A DNA stretch of 64,000 bases from Alphaproteobacteria bacterium (GCA_016125405.1 WGLW01000022.1:62001-126000), one strand, 5' to 3'; shown: positions 31,611 to 42,620, counted from the first letter of the stretch. Program-made: numbers and translations. Notes: generated by a model from the letters alone, not told the origin.

Positions 31611-32477
31611 CTAAAGCATCTCCGAAAGCGATCTCAGCACGGTCACCCGCGCCGCCAGCATTGCCGCGATTCCCGCCACCAGTGGCGTCAGGCCGAGGAT
31701 CAATCCGTCGGCGAGGGAAAGCGACAATTGCGGCAATAGCCAGATCTTCTGGTCTGACTGCTTCACCACGAACAGAATGAACGCCGCCGCCGCGAATGCC
31801 AACAGGGCGCCGGATGTGCCCGCTTCCACCCCCAGCATCATGAATCGCCGCTCGAACAGGCTGGAGATGAACCCGTCCCGCGCGCCGGTTAGATGCAGAA
31901 CCTCGACAATGTCGCGGCGCGCCAGCAGGGCGGAGTGAGTCGCGAATGCGATCACGGCGATTGCGGTTGCGCCGAGCAGGGCGACGGCGGCGAGGGCCAC
32001 CAGACCCGCGGAATCCGTCGCCCGCGCAACGTCGGCCGAGAAGACGACATGATCATCGACCGTCGCGTCGATATCCGCCGCCTTCAGAGCCTTCGCCACG
32101 CTGTCGGCGACGCCGCTGGCGCCGGGCGCCGCTTCGGCGGCGATCAGGTGTGGCAGCGGCAGGTCGGCTGGCACGCCGCCCGCGCCGAGCCAGGGCTTCA
32201 ACAGGTCCTCGGCCTGCTCGCGCGACAATGCGTGCGCCTCCTGCATGCCTGGAACCGACGATACGATCATCGCGGCGCGGGCCGCCGCCGCATCGTCGCC
32301 GCGCACGCGCACGGTGATCTCGCCGGTCACGCGATCCGTCCACTTGTCCGCCGCCGCATAAGCGGAACGCGCGCACAGGCCGGCAAGCGCCGCCAGAAAA
32401 CAAAGTGCACTGACGACAAAGAAGAGCGCCGCCTCGCGCGCATCCTGTTTCGGAAGGAGCGGCGAAGACGAACTCAT
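31611..32477 (-). CDS. ftsX: Cell division protein FtsX
   Basis: FtsX permease architecture (EVLHLTGARDGFISSLFERRFMMLG); overlaps ftsE by 4 bp. Confidence 0.92.
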   Translation of the reverse strand: MSSSSPLLPKQDAREAALFFVVSALCFLAALAGLCARSAYAAADKWTDRVTGEITVRVRGDDAAAARAAMIVSSVPGMQEAHALSREQAEDLLKPWLGAGGVPADLPLPHLIAAEAAPGASGVADSVAKALKAADIDATVDDHVVFSADVARATDSAGLVALAAVALLGATAIAVIAFATHSALLARRDIVEVLHLTGARDGFISSLFERRFMMLGVEAGTSGALLAFAAAAFILFVVKQSDQKIWLLPQLSLSLADGLILGLTPLVAGIAAMLAARVTVLRSLSEML

Positions 32478-33211
32478 TGCGTTTCGCTCCCGGCGCCAGC
32501 TTCGGGCATCGCCATCGCCGGCTGGCGCACCACCATGCCGTCGGCCAGCCGCAAGACGTCGGCATTCGATTTTCGTACCATCGCCAGGTCATGGGTCGCG
32601 ATCAGCAAGGTGGTGTTGAGTCTCTTGTTGAGTTCGCGGAACAGCCGCATCAGGCGGTCTCCCATGTCATCGTCGACGCTGCCGGTCGGTTCGTCCGCGA
32701 TGATCAGGTCGGGCTTCACAACGACAGCGCGGGCGATTGCAACGCGCTGCTTCTCGCCGCCCGACAGTGTCGCCGGTTTGGCGTCCATCCGGTCGCCAAG
32801 GCCAACCCAGCGCAGAAGCTCCACCACATCGTCGCGATAGCGCCGCTCGTGGTCGCCGGCCACCCTGAGCGGAAGCGCAGCGTTCTCGTAGGCCGTCAGA
32901 TGATCGAGAAGACGGAATTCCTGGAACACGACCCCGATTCGCCGGCGCAGGTTCGCAAGGCCCGGCCGCTTCAGCCGGCCGGTGTCGACGCCAAACAGGG
33001 ACACCCGCCCGGCGGTCGGGCGCAGCGCCAGGTAGGCCAGCTTCAGCAGGGTCGACTTACCGGCCCCGGACGGCCCTGTCAGGAAGGTCATCGAGCCAGG
33101 CGCCAGACTCATGGAAACGTCTGAAAGTACATCAGTTTCTGGCCCGTAGGACAGGCTGATCCGGTCGAATCGAACCGCAGGCTCGTCCAGGCTGTCGTCG
33201 CGTTCGCGCAT
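32474..33211 (-). CDS. ftsE: Cell division ATP-binding protein FtsE
   Basis: Walker A GPSGAGKSTLLKLAYL, LSGGEKQRVAIARA, Walker B DLIIADEPTGSVD. Confidence 0.96.
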   Translation of the reverse strand: MRERDDSLDEPAVRFDRISLSYGPETDVLSDVSMSLAPGSMTFLTGPSGAGKSTLLKLAYLALRPTAGRVSLFGVDTGRLKRPGLANLRRRIGVVFQEFRLLDHLTAYENAALPLRVAGDHERRYRDDVVELLRWVGLGDRMDAKPATLSGGEKQRVAIARAVVVKPDLIIADEPTGSVDDDMGDRLMRLFRELNKRLNTTLLIATHDLAMVRKSNADVLRLADGMVVRQPAMAMPEAGAGSETQ

Positions 33212-33293
33212 CGGTTCCTGGCTATCAGGTTGACGTTTAGGAAATGTGCCCCGCTTGGACTATATTAACCCGGCTGGTGATTCCCATAGTCAG

Positions 33294-34259
33294 ATGATTT
33301 TGGTCTGCCCGTCCTGCGACACGCGCTACTTTGCCGAGGATTCCGCTGTCGGCAAGGAAGGCCGCCGTGTGCGCTGCGCCTCGTGCGGCCATTCCTGGTT
33401 CGCGCGGGTGCAGGAAGACGGCGACGTCGCCTCCGCGGACAGCACGGGCCTCACGCGCGAGCAGGTCGAGCGTTTGCGGCAGACGGCGGCTGCAAACTCC
33501 GCCTCGCGCTCCGGGCCTCACTCGGAATACCGCGCCCGCGAACACGCCAAGCGCAAGCGCAATCGTCTGATGGCGACAGGAATTGCCTGGGCGGTGGCCT
33601 TCGTGCTTTTTGTGTCGCTCGCGGGAACAGCCGTGGCCTTGCGCGGACTGGTGGTACAGGCCTGGCCGCAGAGCGCGTCGATCTACCGCGCCGTCGGCCT
33701 GAAAGTGAACCGCTTCGGACTCGAATTCGCGAACGTCACGGCCAAACGGTCCTTCGACGGCACCACGCCAGTGCTCACCGTCACGGGCAACGCGATCAAC
33801 AAGGGCAAGACGCGCCGCGCCTCACCGCTGGTGCGGGTCAGCCTGCGCGACGAGGCGGGCAAGGAAGTCCACGCATGGACCGATAGCCTTAGCGTGCCGT
33901 TCATCGGCCCCGGTGAATCGGTTCCTTTTAAAACCCGTATTGTCGCTCCGCCGCTGGAGACCTGGCGACTGGCCGTCACCTATTCAGACGCGTTAGGGTC
34001 CAGCCCGGAAGAATCGGGCGCGGCTGTCGGTCACGACGAGATCGGCGGAGACGCCGAGCGGCCGGCGAGGGCGGCCGCGGCGATGGCCGAAACCGGCGAG
34101 ACGGCGCCGCCCGTCGCCCACCCGCCGGCTGAGGCCGAGCCTTCCCCGCCATGGGGCGCAGGCGATGGGCCCGATGAGGCGCCCCCTCCCGCCCAGGCGG
34201 CCGCGACCGACCCGGTCCCCGCCCCAGCCACCGCCAAGGAGGAGGCCGCCCATCACTGA
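33294..34259 (+). CDS. Zinc-ribbon (MJ0042-type)/DUF3426-like membrane protein
   Basis: MILVCPSCDTRYFAEDSAVGKEGRRVRCASCGHSWFAR; central TM; C-terminal DUF3426-like region. Confidence 0.88.
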   Translation: MILVCPSCDTRYFAEDSAVGKEGRRVRCASCGHSWFARVQEDGDVASADSTGLTREQVERLRQTAAANSASRSGPHSEYRAREHAKRKRNRLMATGIAWAVAFVLFVSLAGTAVALRGLVVQAWPQSASIYRAVGLKVNRFGLEFANVTAKRSFDGTTPVLTVTGNAINKGKTRRASPLVRVSLRDEAGKEVHAWTDSLSVPFIGPGESVPFKTRIVAPPLETWRLAVTYSDALGSSPEESGAAVGHDEIGGDAERPARAAAAMAETGETAPPVAHPPAEAEPSPPWGAGDGPDEAPPPAQAAATDPVPAPATAKEEAAHH

Positions 34260-34788
34260 TGCGGCCTTCGATACTGTGCTGACGGCGGCCGGCATCGGGG
34301 AGCGGATCGACCGTCTGGCCGACCGCTTGGCGCCGCGCCTTCGCGAAGGGCCGTGGACGGCGATCGCCATCCTGTTGGGCGCAACGCCCTTTTCCTCAGA
34401 CCTGCTGCGCGCGCTGTCGATACGCGGCGTCGACGTCGGCTTCGACGCTCTCTGGCTGGAAAGCTATCGCGACGAACGGGCAAGTTCGGGCCGCATCGTG
34501 GTCCGCGCGGACATCTCGCGGCCGGTCACGGGCCGGGGCGTCCTGGTGCTCGATGATGTGTTCGATACCGGCCGCACAATTGCCTTCGCGCGGGCCCACC
34601 TGATGGCCAAGGGCGCGCGCGAGGTGCTGGCCTGCGTGTTCGCCCGCAAGCCGGAGGCCGTAAGCGAAGGGCTGGATGACTGGGCGTTTGACGCCCCGGA
34701 CCGTTATCTGGTCGGCTACGGCATGGACGACGCAGGGCAGTGGCGCTCATTGCCCTATCTCGGCGCGATCCGGACGACACTCGCTTAG
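34165..34788 (+). CDS. Phosphoribosyltransferase (hypoxanthine PRT-like)
   Basis: PRPP loop VLVLDDVFDTGRTIAFARAHL; true start is uncertain (homologous region begins near 34252-34276). Confidence 0.85.
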   Translation: MGPMRRPLPPRRPRPTRSPPQPPPRRRPPITDAAFDTVLTAAGIGERIDRLADRLAPRLREGPWTAIAILLGATPFSSDLLRALSIRGVDVGFDALWLESYRDERASSGRIVVRADISRPVTGRGVLVLDDVFDTGRTIAFARAHLMAKGAREVLACVFARKPEAVSEGLDDWAFDAPDRYLVGYGMDDAGQWRSLPYLGAIRTTLA

Positions 34789-34799
34789 AAGACCAGCGT

Positions 34800-37532
34800 C
34801 TAGAAGACGTTAAGCAGGCGGCGCAGGTATTCGAGTTCTTCCGGCTTCAGCGTGCGGTTGCCGGCGCGGCGACGGATCTCGTTGAGGATGTCTCGCGCCC
34901 GCTGGCGCTCCATCTCATCGGGAACCTTCACGTCATTGCCATACCCGGTCTCCCCGTCGCTCAGGCGGCCCAGCACGTCGCGTTTGTCGCGATCCTTGCG
35001 GGCGTCGGGATCCTGGTTGTCGGCGAGGCGGGCGAGTTCCGCTGAACGGTCCTGCAGGGCGGCCATCGCCTCTGACTGGGCCCGGCGAGCGGCCTCGAGA
35101 TCGCCGCGGCGCAGCGCATCCTCAGCGCGCTTCTGGGCTTCGATGGCGTTCATCAGCAGACGGCGGCTCTGCGCATTTTCCTGTCCGAAGCGGCCGTCGG
35201 CGTCGACGCCGGGCGGTCCGCCGCCGCCATTGGGGCTGTTGCGCTGGCCGTTGGGTCCCTCCTGCTGGCCGGGACCGGCTTGCTGGCCGGGCTTCTGTCC
35301 TTGCTGGCCGCCCTGGCCCTGCTGTCCGGGCTGCTGGCCCTGACCCTGTTGTTGCTGGCCTTGTTGGCCTTGTTGTCCCTGCTGACCTTGTTGCCCCTGT
35401 TGAGGCTGGCCGCCGCCGGACTGCATCTGCTGCTGGAGGCGTTCGCGCAACGAGCGCTGCTGGTCGGCGAGCTGCTGGTTGCGTTGCGGGCTGTTCTCCT
35501 GGCGTTGCGCCTGCGCCGTCTGGTCGTTGAGGTCGCGCTGGTCGTTGAGCGTGCGGTTGGTTTCCTGCAGCGCCTTGTTCAGGGCGCGGCTCAGCGGTCC
35601 CTGCTGTTGCTGTCCGCCGCTGCCGCCCTTGCTCATCTGCAGCTGCATGTTCTGCATCCGGTCGAGCATTTTCGACATGTCTGACAGGAGCTGCCGGGCT
35701 TGGTCGCGGGCGCCGGTTTCGGCGAGGTCGCGCAGCGCATCCATCATCCGCTGCATTTCGTCGTCATTGAGCGCCTTGCCGCCGCCCTGCGCCTGTTGCT
35801 GGTCGCCCTGCGTGACGCGGCCATTGCGTATGGCGTCCGCCATCTGCGCGGCGAGGTAGTTCTCGACGGCCTGCTGGTACATGTCCATCAGGCGCTTGAT
35901 GTCTTCCTCGCTGGCGCCATTGCGCAGCGCTTCTTCAAGCGCCCGCCGGGCCGCATCCAGCGCGGCCTTGGCGTCAGAGAGGCTGCCGTATTCTGCGCGC
36001 AGCGCGACATCCCACAGGATGCCTTCGGCTTCTTCCGCCTCTTCGGAATTGCGCGCCGCCTCAAGGATGCCTCGCGCGTGGCGCAGGCCCATGAACAAGA
36101 CGGGGTCCTCGAAATAGCTTTCCGGCTTGTAGGTGAGGGCGTCGATCATCAGCGCCGCCATCTTCACGCCCTCGGGCGCATAGCGCATGCGCGAGGCTTC
36201 CGGCGCCGCAAAGGCGTTGAGGCCATAGCCCTGAACCTTCGAATAGGCGTCGTCCTTGTCCGGCGGAGAGTATGGCCGCCACTCGCGAAGCAGAGTGGCG
36301 CGGATTTCCTGCGCCGACCGGGCGATGGGCTGCAGGAAGATTTTCTCGGGAAACTTGTAGGCGACTTCCGGGCTCTCGCCGATGTTGCCCGCGGCGTCGG
36401 TCGCGCGCAGCTTCACCATCACGTCCAGTCCGGCCCAGCGATGGCGCACCAGATCCTGGCTGAACGAGCCCGTCTCATCCTTGGGATTCAGCGACACGGT
36501 CTGAACCGGGATCGCCTGTTCGACCTTTTCCGCGCCTTCGGGCGGATTGGCCATGCGCGCAACCAGTTCGAGCTTGGTGACGCCGTAGTCGTCGCCAACC
36601 TTCCACTGGAACTCCGTGTGGTCGGCCTGTCCCAGCTTCGGCGGCGAAACGAACGAGACGGTCGGCGCCTTGTCGGGCTTGACCGTGAACGGGAAGTAGG
36701 CGCGCTCGCCCCAGAAGCGGACCGAGACGCGCATCGCGCGGTCGACCTTGATCTTGGTTTCGTAGGCGCCGTCGATGCCCGCACCCGGATGAAGTATGGC
36801 GTTGCGGCCTTGAAGCGGAATAACGCGGATGTTCGGACGTCCGGGCGAAATGACCCGCAGCGTGATCTCGGAGCCCTGCGCAACCTTTGCGGATTCTCCC
36901 GGCGTCATGACGAACGGTGCATCGCCTGTGTAGGCTGGCGGCGTCAGCCACGCCTCGACCTTGAGGCGGTTGGCGCCGAAGAGCGCGCCGATGTCGGGCG
37001 TCAGTCCGCGACCCAGCCGTTCCGGCGCGTGCGTGCCGGCAAGCGCAGCGACCGCGATAACGGCCACGGGCACGATCAGGCGCAGCCAGAACGGATCGGC
37101 GCGCCGCCAGCGGTCGCCAATGCTTGTCCTGCGCGCGCCGGCGACCAGCGCGGCCATGCGGTCGCGGTGCGCTGCCCAGAGTTTCCATGCGCTGTCGTCC
37201 GCCCGGGCCGGACGATCGGTCCAGACGCTGAGGGGGCGCCCCTCGATCGAGTCGTCGATCAGGTCGCGCGCGTCCTGGTCCTGCGGCGCGCGCCAGAGCT
37301 TGAAGACGAGCCATACGCCAATGACGACGCCGATGTAGAAGAGCAGGCCGGTGAGCGCCTGGTCCACCGGAGCGAGCCGTTCGCTCAGGCCGCTCATCCA
37401 GAAAATGGCGAAGGCCGCGAGCCAGAGGGCGAGGGGCCCGATGGCGCTGAGGATGGCCGGATAGGTCAGCGACCGCCGCGTCGTCGCGATGCGAGCGTCG
37501 AGCTGTTCCCTCAGACCGAAACCGTCAGCCAC
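34800..37532 (-). CDS. TIGR02302/DUF4175-like large membrane protein
   Basis: Two N-terminal TMs, long extracytoplasmic region, Q/G-rich tract; upstream of it lies lysA. Confidence 0.85.
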   Translation of the reverse strand: MADGFGLREQLDARIATTRRSLTYPAILSAIGPLALWLAAFAIFWMSGLSERLAPVDQALTGLLFYIGVVIGVWLVFKLWRAPQDQDARDLIDDSIEGRPLSVWTDRPARADDSAWKLWAAHRDRMAALVAGARRTSIGDRWRRADPFWLRLIVPVAVIAVAALAGTHAPERLGRGLTPDIGALFGANRLKVEAWLTPPAYTGDAPFVMTPGESAKVAQGSEITLRVISPGRPNIRVIPLQGRNAILHPGAGIDGAYETKIKVDRAMRVSVRFWGERAYFPFTVKPDKAPTVSFVSPPKLGQADHTEFQWKVGDDYGVTKLELVARMANPPEGAEKVEQAIPVQTVSLNPKDETGSFSQDLVRHRWAGLDVMVKLRATDAAGNIGESPEVAYKFPEKIFLQPIARSAQEIRATLLREWRPYSPPDKDDAYSKVQGYGLNAFAAPEASRMRYAPEGVKMAALMIDALTYKPESYFEDPVLFMGLRHARGILEAARNSEEAEEAEGILWDVALRAEYGSLSDAKAALDAARRALEEALRNGASEEDIKRLMDMYQQAVENYLAAQMADAIRNGRVTQGDQQQAQGGGKALNDDEMQRMMDALRDLAETGARDQARQLLSDMSKMLDRMQNMQLQMSKGGSGGQQQQGPLSRALNKALQETNRTLNDQRDLNDQTAQAQRQENSPQRNQQLADQQRSLRERLQQQMQSGGGQPQQGQQGQQGQQGQQGQQQQGQGQQPGQQGQGGQQGQKPGQQAGPGQQEGPNGQRNSPNGGGGPPGVDADGRFGQENAQSRRLLMNAIEAQKRAEDALRRGDLEAARRAQSEAMAALQDRSAELARLADNQDPDARKDRDKRDVLGRLSDGETGYGNDVKVPDEMERQRARDILNEIRRRAGNRTLKPEELEYLRRLLNVF
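35240..35480. repeat. Low-complexity CTG/TTG-rich tract encoding Gln/Gly repeats
   Basis: Encodes GQQGQQGQQGQQGQQQQGQGQQPGQQGQGGQQGQKPGQQ on the minus strand. Confidence 0.85.
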
Positions 37533-38796
37533 CAGAGATCCAATCCGGCGCCCCTTCCAGGGCGATCATGTCCTCGAACGACGGCCTGCGCCGTACGACA
37601 GCCCAAGCATCGCCCCGAACCAGCGCTTCGGCAACTAGAGGTCTCGTATTATACTGAGACGAGAGTGTGGCGCCGTAGGCTCCGGCAGTCATGAACGCCA
37701 CCAGATCGCCCGCTTTCATGGGCGGCATGGGCCGGTCCTTGGCGAACCGGTCCGTACTTTCACAGACCGGCCCGACCAGATCGACCGGCGCCAGAGGGGC
37801 GTCCGGGGCGGGCTCGCGCACCGGCAACACCTCGTGATGGGCGCTGTAGAGCGCCGGGCGGATCAGGTCGTTCATGCCGGAATCCAGGATGACAAATGTT
37901 CGCCCGTCGCGTTCCTTCACATACTCGACCCGGCTCATCATCACCCCGGCATTGCCGGCGATTAACCGTCCCGGTTCAAGAATAAGCTCGACACCGAGGT
38001 CGCCAAGCACCTCGCGCGCCTGGGCTGCATAAACCGCCGGGCTGTCCGGGTCGTCGCCGGGTTTGTAGGGCACGCCGAGGCCGCCGCCGAAATCCAGGCG
38101 CGAGATGGCGAAGCCCCGGGCGCGCAGGCCCCGGACGAGATTGGCCACCTTGGTCCAGGCCTCCTTGAACGGGGCCACGCGGAAGATCTGGCTGCCGATA
38201 TGGACCGCGATCCCGACGGGCTCGATCCCCGGCAGACTACGCGCCGCGTCGTAGGCCGCATCGGCCTCGTGCCAGGCGATGCCGAACTTGTGTTCAGCCG
38301 ACCCGGTGGAAATGTGAGCGTGGCCGCCTGCGTCGACGTGCGGGTTCACCCGGAAGGCGATCGGCGCGCGCTTTCCCATCTTCACCGCGATGCTGGAAAT
38401 GCGCTCCAGTTCCGGCAGGCTTTCGACGTTGAACTGGTGGATGCCGTGGGTAAGGCCAAGAGCGATCTCGTCCGCGCTCTTGCCTACGCCGGAAAAGACG
38501 ATGCGGCTTGCGGGCACGCCCGCCTTCATCGCCCGCAGCATTTCGCCGCCGGAAACCACGTCCGCGCCCGCGCCAAGCGAGGCAAGCGTGGCGATCACGC
38601 CAAGATTGCTGTTGGCCTTCACGGCGTAGGCGATGAGATGTCTCACGTCGGCGAAGGCGTCGGCCAGCACCTTGTAGTGACGGCGCAGGGTCGCGTCCGA
38701 ATAGACATAGGTCGGCGTTCCAAGCTCGGCCGCGATGGCTTCGAGCGACACGCCCTCGCAGTGGAGGACGCCGGAGCGGTAGGCGAAATGATGCAT
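37525..38796 (-). CDS. lysA: Diaminopimelate decarboxylase
   Basis: YVYSDATLRRHY, AYAVKANSNLGVIATLASLGAGADVVSGGE, LDFGGGLGVPY, GPVCESTDRFAKDR; start at MHHFAYRSG. Confidence 0.96.
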   Translation of the reverse strand: MHHFAYRSGVLHCEGVSLEAIAAELGTPTYVYSDATLRRHYKVLADAFADVRHLIAYAVKANSNLGVIATLASLGAGADVVSGGEMLRAMKAGVPASRIVFSGVGKSADEIALGLTHGIHQFNVESLPELERISSIAVKMGKRAPIAFRVNPHVDAGGHAHISTGSAEHKFGIAWHEADAAYDAARSLPGIEPVGIAVHIGSQIFRVAPFKEAWTKVANLVRGLRARGFAISRLDFGGGLGVPYKPGDDPDSPAVYAAQAREVLGDLGVELILEPGRLIAGNAGVMMSRVEYVKERDGRTFVILDSGMNDLIRPALYSAHHEVLPVREPAPDAPLAPVDLVGPVCESTDRFAKDRPMPPMKAGDLVAFMTAGAYGATLSSQYNTRPLVAEALVRGDAWAVVRRRPSFEDMIALEGAPDWISGG

Positions 38797-38819
38797 CGTG
38801 GGTGGGCCTGCTGGACAGC

Positions 38820-39080
38820 CTAGGGCGGTGTGGTGGTCGAAGTCGATGGATCGGGCGTTTCGGCGCTGGCGGCGCGCCGTGCGCGTTCTGCCTCCTCGTC
38901 GGCGCGCTTCTTCGCCTTTTCCGCCGCGGCCTTGTCTCGTTCCGCCTTCAGCGTGCGCGGGTCGTTCGGCCCCTCGTTCGGCGGATCGCCCCAGAGCGGC
39001 GGCGGCCGTTCCAAACGGCCCTGAAGTCCGCATGCCGACAGCGCCAGGGCGCAGGCGGCGAGAAGAAGCGTGCGTCTCAC
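38820..39080 (-). CDS. lptM: LptM-like small lipoprotein
   Basis: [34 protein letters not shown]; between argH and lysA. Confidence 0.85.
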   Translation of the reverse strand: MRRTLLLAACALALSACGLQGRLERPPPLWGDPPNEGPNDPRTLKAERDKAAAEKAKKRADEEAERARRAASAETPDPSTSTTTPP

Positions 39081-40471
39081 GTCAGTTTCTCCTTCCAGGC
39101 GGCAACCTGTTCGCGGACGCGTTGCGGCGCGGTTCCCCCATAGCTTTGGCGGCTGGCAACCGAGGCTTCAACTGTCAGGACTGCAAAGACATCCTGGGTG
39201 ATGCGCGGTTCGATCGCCTGCAGCGCGGAGAGGGGAAGGCCGGGCAGGTCCTGGCCAGCTTGTTCGGCCGCTTTCACGGCCATGCCCGTCACATGGTGCG
39301 CATCGCGGAATGGCATGTTCAGCTCGCGCACCAGCCAGTCGGCCAGGTCGGTGGCAGTCGAAAAGCCCGATGCGGCGGCGGCGCGCATGCGCACCGGATC
39401 CGGCGCCATCGCCGTCACCATGCCGGTCATCGCCTGCAACGACAGGTCAAGCGCGTCGAACGCCTCGAACGTCGTCGCCTTGTCCTCCTGCATGTCCTTC
39501 GAATAGGCGAGCGGCAGCGCCTTCATCACGGTCAGGAGGCCAACCAGCGATCCCGTCGCGCGGCCGGTCTTGGCGCGCACGAGTTCGGCTGCATCCGGAT
39601 TGCGCTTCTGAGGCATGATCGACGAGCCGGTCGACCAGGCGTCCGATTGCTTCACGAAGCCGAATTGTGCGGACGACCAGATCACCATTTCCTCGGCCAG
39701 CCGCGAGAGGTGGCCGGCGCAGATCGCCACCGCAGAGAGGCTTTCGAGCGCGAAATCCCGATCGGAAACCGCATCGAGCGAATTCGCCATCGGACGGGCG
39801 AAGCCGAGGGCCTTTGCCGTCATGTCCCGGTCGATCGGAAAGCCGGTGCCCGCAAGCGCCGCGGCGCCGAGCGGGCTTTCGTCCATCCGCGCGATAGCGT
39901 CCCGGAACCGGCCGCGATCGCGGTCCAGCATTTCCACATAGGCCAGGAGGTGATGGCCGAAGGTTACGGGTTGGGCGGTCTGAAGGTGCGTGAAGCCGGG
40001 CATCACCGTTTCTGCGTGCGCTTCCGCCTGGCCGAGGAAGGCCCGCATCAGCGCCTCGATCTGGCCGATCCGGGCCGCACACGCGGATTTGACCCACAAC
40101 CTGAAATCGGTCGCCACCTGGTCGTTGCGCGAGCGCGCGGTGTGCAGCCGCCCGGCCGGGTCGCCGATTATTTCCTTCAGCCGCGCCTCGACATTCATGT
40201 GAATGTCTTCCAGTGCCTTGGAAAATTGCAGTTTTCCTGCGCGAATTTCGTCGAGAACCTGGGTCAGGCCGTCATCGATGGCTTTTGCGTCGGCCTTGGA
40301 GACAATTCCCGTTTTCGCGAGCATCGCGGCATGGGCCTTCGAGCCGGCGATGTCTTCCTCGGCCAGACGCTTGTCCACGTCGATCGAGGCGTTTATCGCC
40401 TGCATGACCTGATCGGGCTTGGCTGAGAACCGGCCGCCCCACATTTGTTGACCCTCGGGCCTTTTGGTCAT
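39077..40471 (-). CDS. argH: Argininosuccinate lyase
   Basis: [49 protein letters not shown]. Confidence 0.97.
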   Translation of the reverse strand: MTKRPEGQQMWGGRFSAKPDQVMQAINASIDVDKRLAEEDIAGSKAHAAMLAKTGIVSKADAKAIDDGLTQVLDEIRAGKLQFSKALEDIHMNVEARLKEIIGDPAGRLHTARSRNDQVATDFRLWVKSACAARIGQIEALMRAFLGQAEAHAETVMPGFTHLQTAQPVTFGHHLLAYVEMLDRDRGRFRDAIARMDESPLGAAALAGTGFPIDRDMTAKALGFARPMANSLDAVSDRDFALESLSAVAICAGHLSRLAEEMVIWSSAQFGFVKQSDAWSTGSSIMPQKRNPDAAELVRAKTGRATGSLVGLLTVMKALPLAYSKDMQEDKATTFEAFDALDLSLQAMTGMVTAMAPDPVRMRAAAASGFSTATDLADWLVRELNMPFRDAHHVTGMAVKAAEQAGQDLPGLPLSALQAIEPRITQDVFAVLTVEASVASRQSYGGTAPQRVREQVAAWKEKLT

Positions 40472-40507
40472 CGTGTTCCGAGCGCCTCGACAGCATGGAT
40501 CCAAATC

Positions 40508-41137
40508 ATGACGCGACTGCCGAAAACCCCTTTCGTTTCCGCCATAAGCGCCGCTGCGCTTCTCGCACTCTTCGCGGCAGGATGCCAGCGCGACGGCGGG
40601 GCGACGGCTGAAGCCGGCAAAGCGGCGCCGGGCGAAGCGGCTCCTGCCAGCCTCACGAGCTTCAAGACGGGCGATCTCTCCCAGTTGGATTTCGTGAAGA
40701 GCGTGCCGGTGCCGCCATCGTCCTTCATTGACGCGGACGGCAAGGAACACACGCTGGCGGAATACAAGGGCAAGGTGCTGGTGGTGAACATCTGGGGCGA
40801 ATGGTGCGCCCCGTGCGTCGAGGAAATGCCGACGCTGGCGAAACTGCAGAAGGCGTTTCCAAATGGCGACGTCGCTGTCGTCCCCGTGGCGTTCGGTTAT
40901 CCGGAAGACAAGGACAAGGCGATCGCCAAGCTGAAGACGCTCGCCGGCGACACGCTGCCTTTCTATTACGACAGCAGCTACAACGTTTCGTACGACCTCA
41001 AGACCGGGATTTTTCCGAGCACGGTGATCTTCAACAAGGACGGCAAGGAAGTCGCCCGGCTTGAAAAGAACGCCGACTGGTCGAGCGATCGCGCGATCGG
41101 ACTGATCAAGTCGATCCTCGCGGGCAAGACCAGCTGA
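40508..41137 (+). CDS. TlpA-like thioredoxin-fold lipoprotein
   Basis: [11 protein letters not shown] lipobox; [19 protein letters not shown] (CxxC). Confidence 0.92.
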   Translation: MTRLPKTPFVSAISAAALLALFAAGCQRDGGATAEAGKAAPGEAAPASLTSFKTGDLSQLDFVKSVPVPPSSFIDADGKEHTLAEYKGKVLVVNIWGEWCAPCVEEMPTLAKLQKAFPNGDVAVVPVAFGYPEDKDKAIAKLKTLAGDTLPFYYDSSYNVSYDLKTGIFPSTVIFNKDGKEVARLEKNADWSSDRAIGLIKSILAGKTS

Positions 41138-41315
41138 GACTGCGACAAACGGTCTGCACACGAAGCAGGCTGGTCCGGTCACTTCAGCGCGAGATGGCGC
41201 GGGCGGAGGCGGCGGCTTGCTTGTGCGGCGCCGGCCAATTCGGCATCTATCAGCGACAAGGCGCGACAGCGATGTTCTGGCGCGCTCCAGGCGGGGACGC
41301 CGACAGGAGAGAGCA

Positions 41316-42434
41316 ATGACAAAACGAATGGGACTGGTTTCAGCTGCGGCGCTTGTGGCCGCCCTGATCGCCGCCCCGGCCATCGGACAGCGGCCTGCGC
41401 CCGCGCCATCGGGCCCGCCATCGGCCGAGGCCGTCAAGGACGCCGCCGCCGCCCTCGCGGCTCCGCGCACGGCGCCAGGCTATGTCGCGCCGCGCCTCAA
41501 GATCGGACAGCCGGACCTGCAGGGCGTCTGGACGAATGCGTCCAACACCAACCTGATGCGGCCGGCCAATTTCGACTCGCTGATCATGTCCGATGACGAG
41601 GCCGCCAAGGCGCGCGCCGACAACTCGTGGAACATTCGCCTCAAGACCGACGACAACCAGAAGCTATCCGATGGCCTCCTGACCGGCGACGACCTCAAGA
41701 AGGGTCGCGGCTACAACGCCTTCTGGATTGATCCCGGCAATAACTACGCCAACGTCAAAGGCACCTGGCGCACGTCTTGGATTGTCGAACCGGCGAACGG
41801 ACAGATCCCCTACAAGCCGGAAGCGCGCAAGGAAATCCGGGTGCGGCGCGGCAACGGCTATGACAATCCGGAAGAGCGCGGCGTCGGCGAGCGCTGCCTG
41901 CTGGGCTTTTTCTCGCCGGGCGGGCCGCCGCTCAACAATGGCGAGTACAACAACGACTATCAGATCACCCAGTCGCCCAACGCGGTGGTGATCGAAGCCG
42001 AAATGGCGCACGACGCGCGCATCATTCCGCTGTTCAAGACAGCGGCGGAGGCGAGGGCGCACCACAAGCCCCCGGCGATCAAACCCTACATGGGCGACTC
42101 GGTTGGCTGGTGGGATGGCGACTCTCTCATGGTCGAAACCATCGACATGAACCCCGAGGGTATGGGGTATGTGAAGCTGTCGCCGACGGGCAAGATCACC
42201 GAGCGCTTCACGCGCTATTCGGCCAAGCAGATCCTCTATGAATTCACCGTCGACGACCCGGCGACTTACACGCAGGTCTGGAAGGGCGAGATGTCGCTGA
42301 ACCCGAGTCCGGGCATCTACGAGTATGCCTGCCACGAGGGCAATTACGGCATGGTCGGCATTCTCAAGGGTGGCCGCGAGGCTGATCGCAAGGGCGTCGA
42401 CAACTCCCGCCCCGGCGACCGCGACGGCGGCTGA
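41316..42434 (+). CDS. Exported protein of the PDLxGVW/ACHEGNY family
   Basis: Signal peptide; [72 protein letters not shown]. Confidence 0.82.
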   Translation: MTKRMGLVSAAALVAALIAAPAIGQRPAPAPSGPPSAEAVKDAAAALAAPRTAPGYVAPRLKIGQPDLQGVWTNASNTNLMRPANFDSLIMSDDEAAKARADNSWNIRLKTDDNQKLSDGLLTGDDLKKGRGYNAFWIDPGNNYANVKGTWRTSWIVEPANGQIPYKPEARKEIRVRRGNGYDNPEERGVGERCLLGFFSPGGPPLNNGEYNNDYQITQSPNAVVIEAEMAHDARIIPLFKTAAEARAHHKPPAIKPYMGDSVGWWDGDSLMVETIDMNPEGMGYVKLSPTGKITERFTRYSAKQILYEFTVDDPATYTQVWKGEMSLNPSPGIYEYACHEGNYGMVGILKGGREADRKGVDNSRPGDRDGG

Positions 42435-42471
42435 GCGGTTTAAAGCCTGGGGCATTTTCTGCGTTCGCAGA

Positions 42472-42509
42472 TCCGGCCGGTCCAGGTTCTGGGCCGGCCG
42501 GACGCTTTT
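42472..42509 (+). terminator. Intrinsic terminator downstream of the PDLxGVW gene
   Basis: Stem TCCGGCCGGTCC / GGGCCGGCCGGA (one G-U), 7-nt loop, followed by CGCTTTT. Confidence 0.75.
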
Positions 42510-42606
42510 GGAAGACGCCCTGGCCGGGACGACCTAAGAATCCTGCGGGCTTCAGGCGGCGAAGCGCCGCTATCGACAGTTCACATTTCAGGGTAAGGTG
42601 ATCCCC

Positions 42607-42620
42607 TTATACAGGTATAA
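42607..42620. promoter_or_regulatory. Palindrome TTATAC-AG-GTATAA upstream of the XRE regulator; candidate operator
   Basis: Perfect 6-bp inverted repeat, 18 bp before the ATG at 42639. Confidence 0.45.

Noticed and set aside
35700-37694. 664-aa forward ORF antisense to the TIGR02302-like gene
   Set aside because: Mirror of a well-supported coding frame; composition (R/H/A-rich) is typical of a codon-bias artefact.
38797-39033. LysA extended N-terminus from 39033
   Set aside because: Would overlap lptM in another frame; the lysA-like sequence begins at MHHFAYRSG (38796).
38798-40426. 542-aa forward ORF antisense to argH
   Set aside because: argH is unambiguous on the opposite strand; the antisense ORF is an artefact of GC-rich codon usage.
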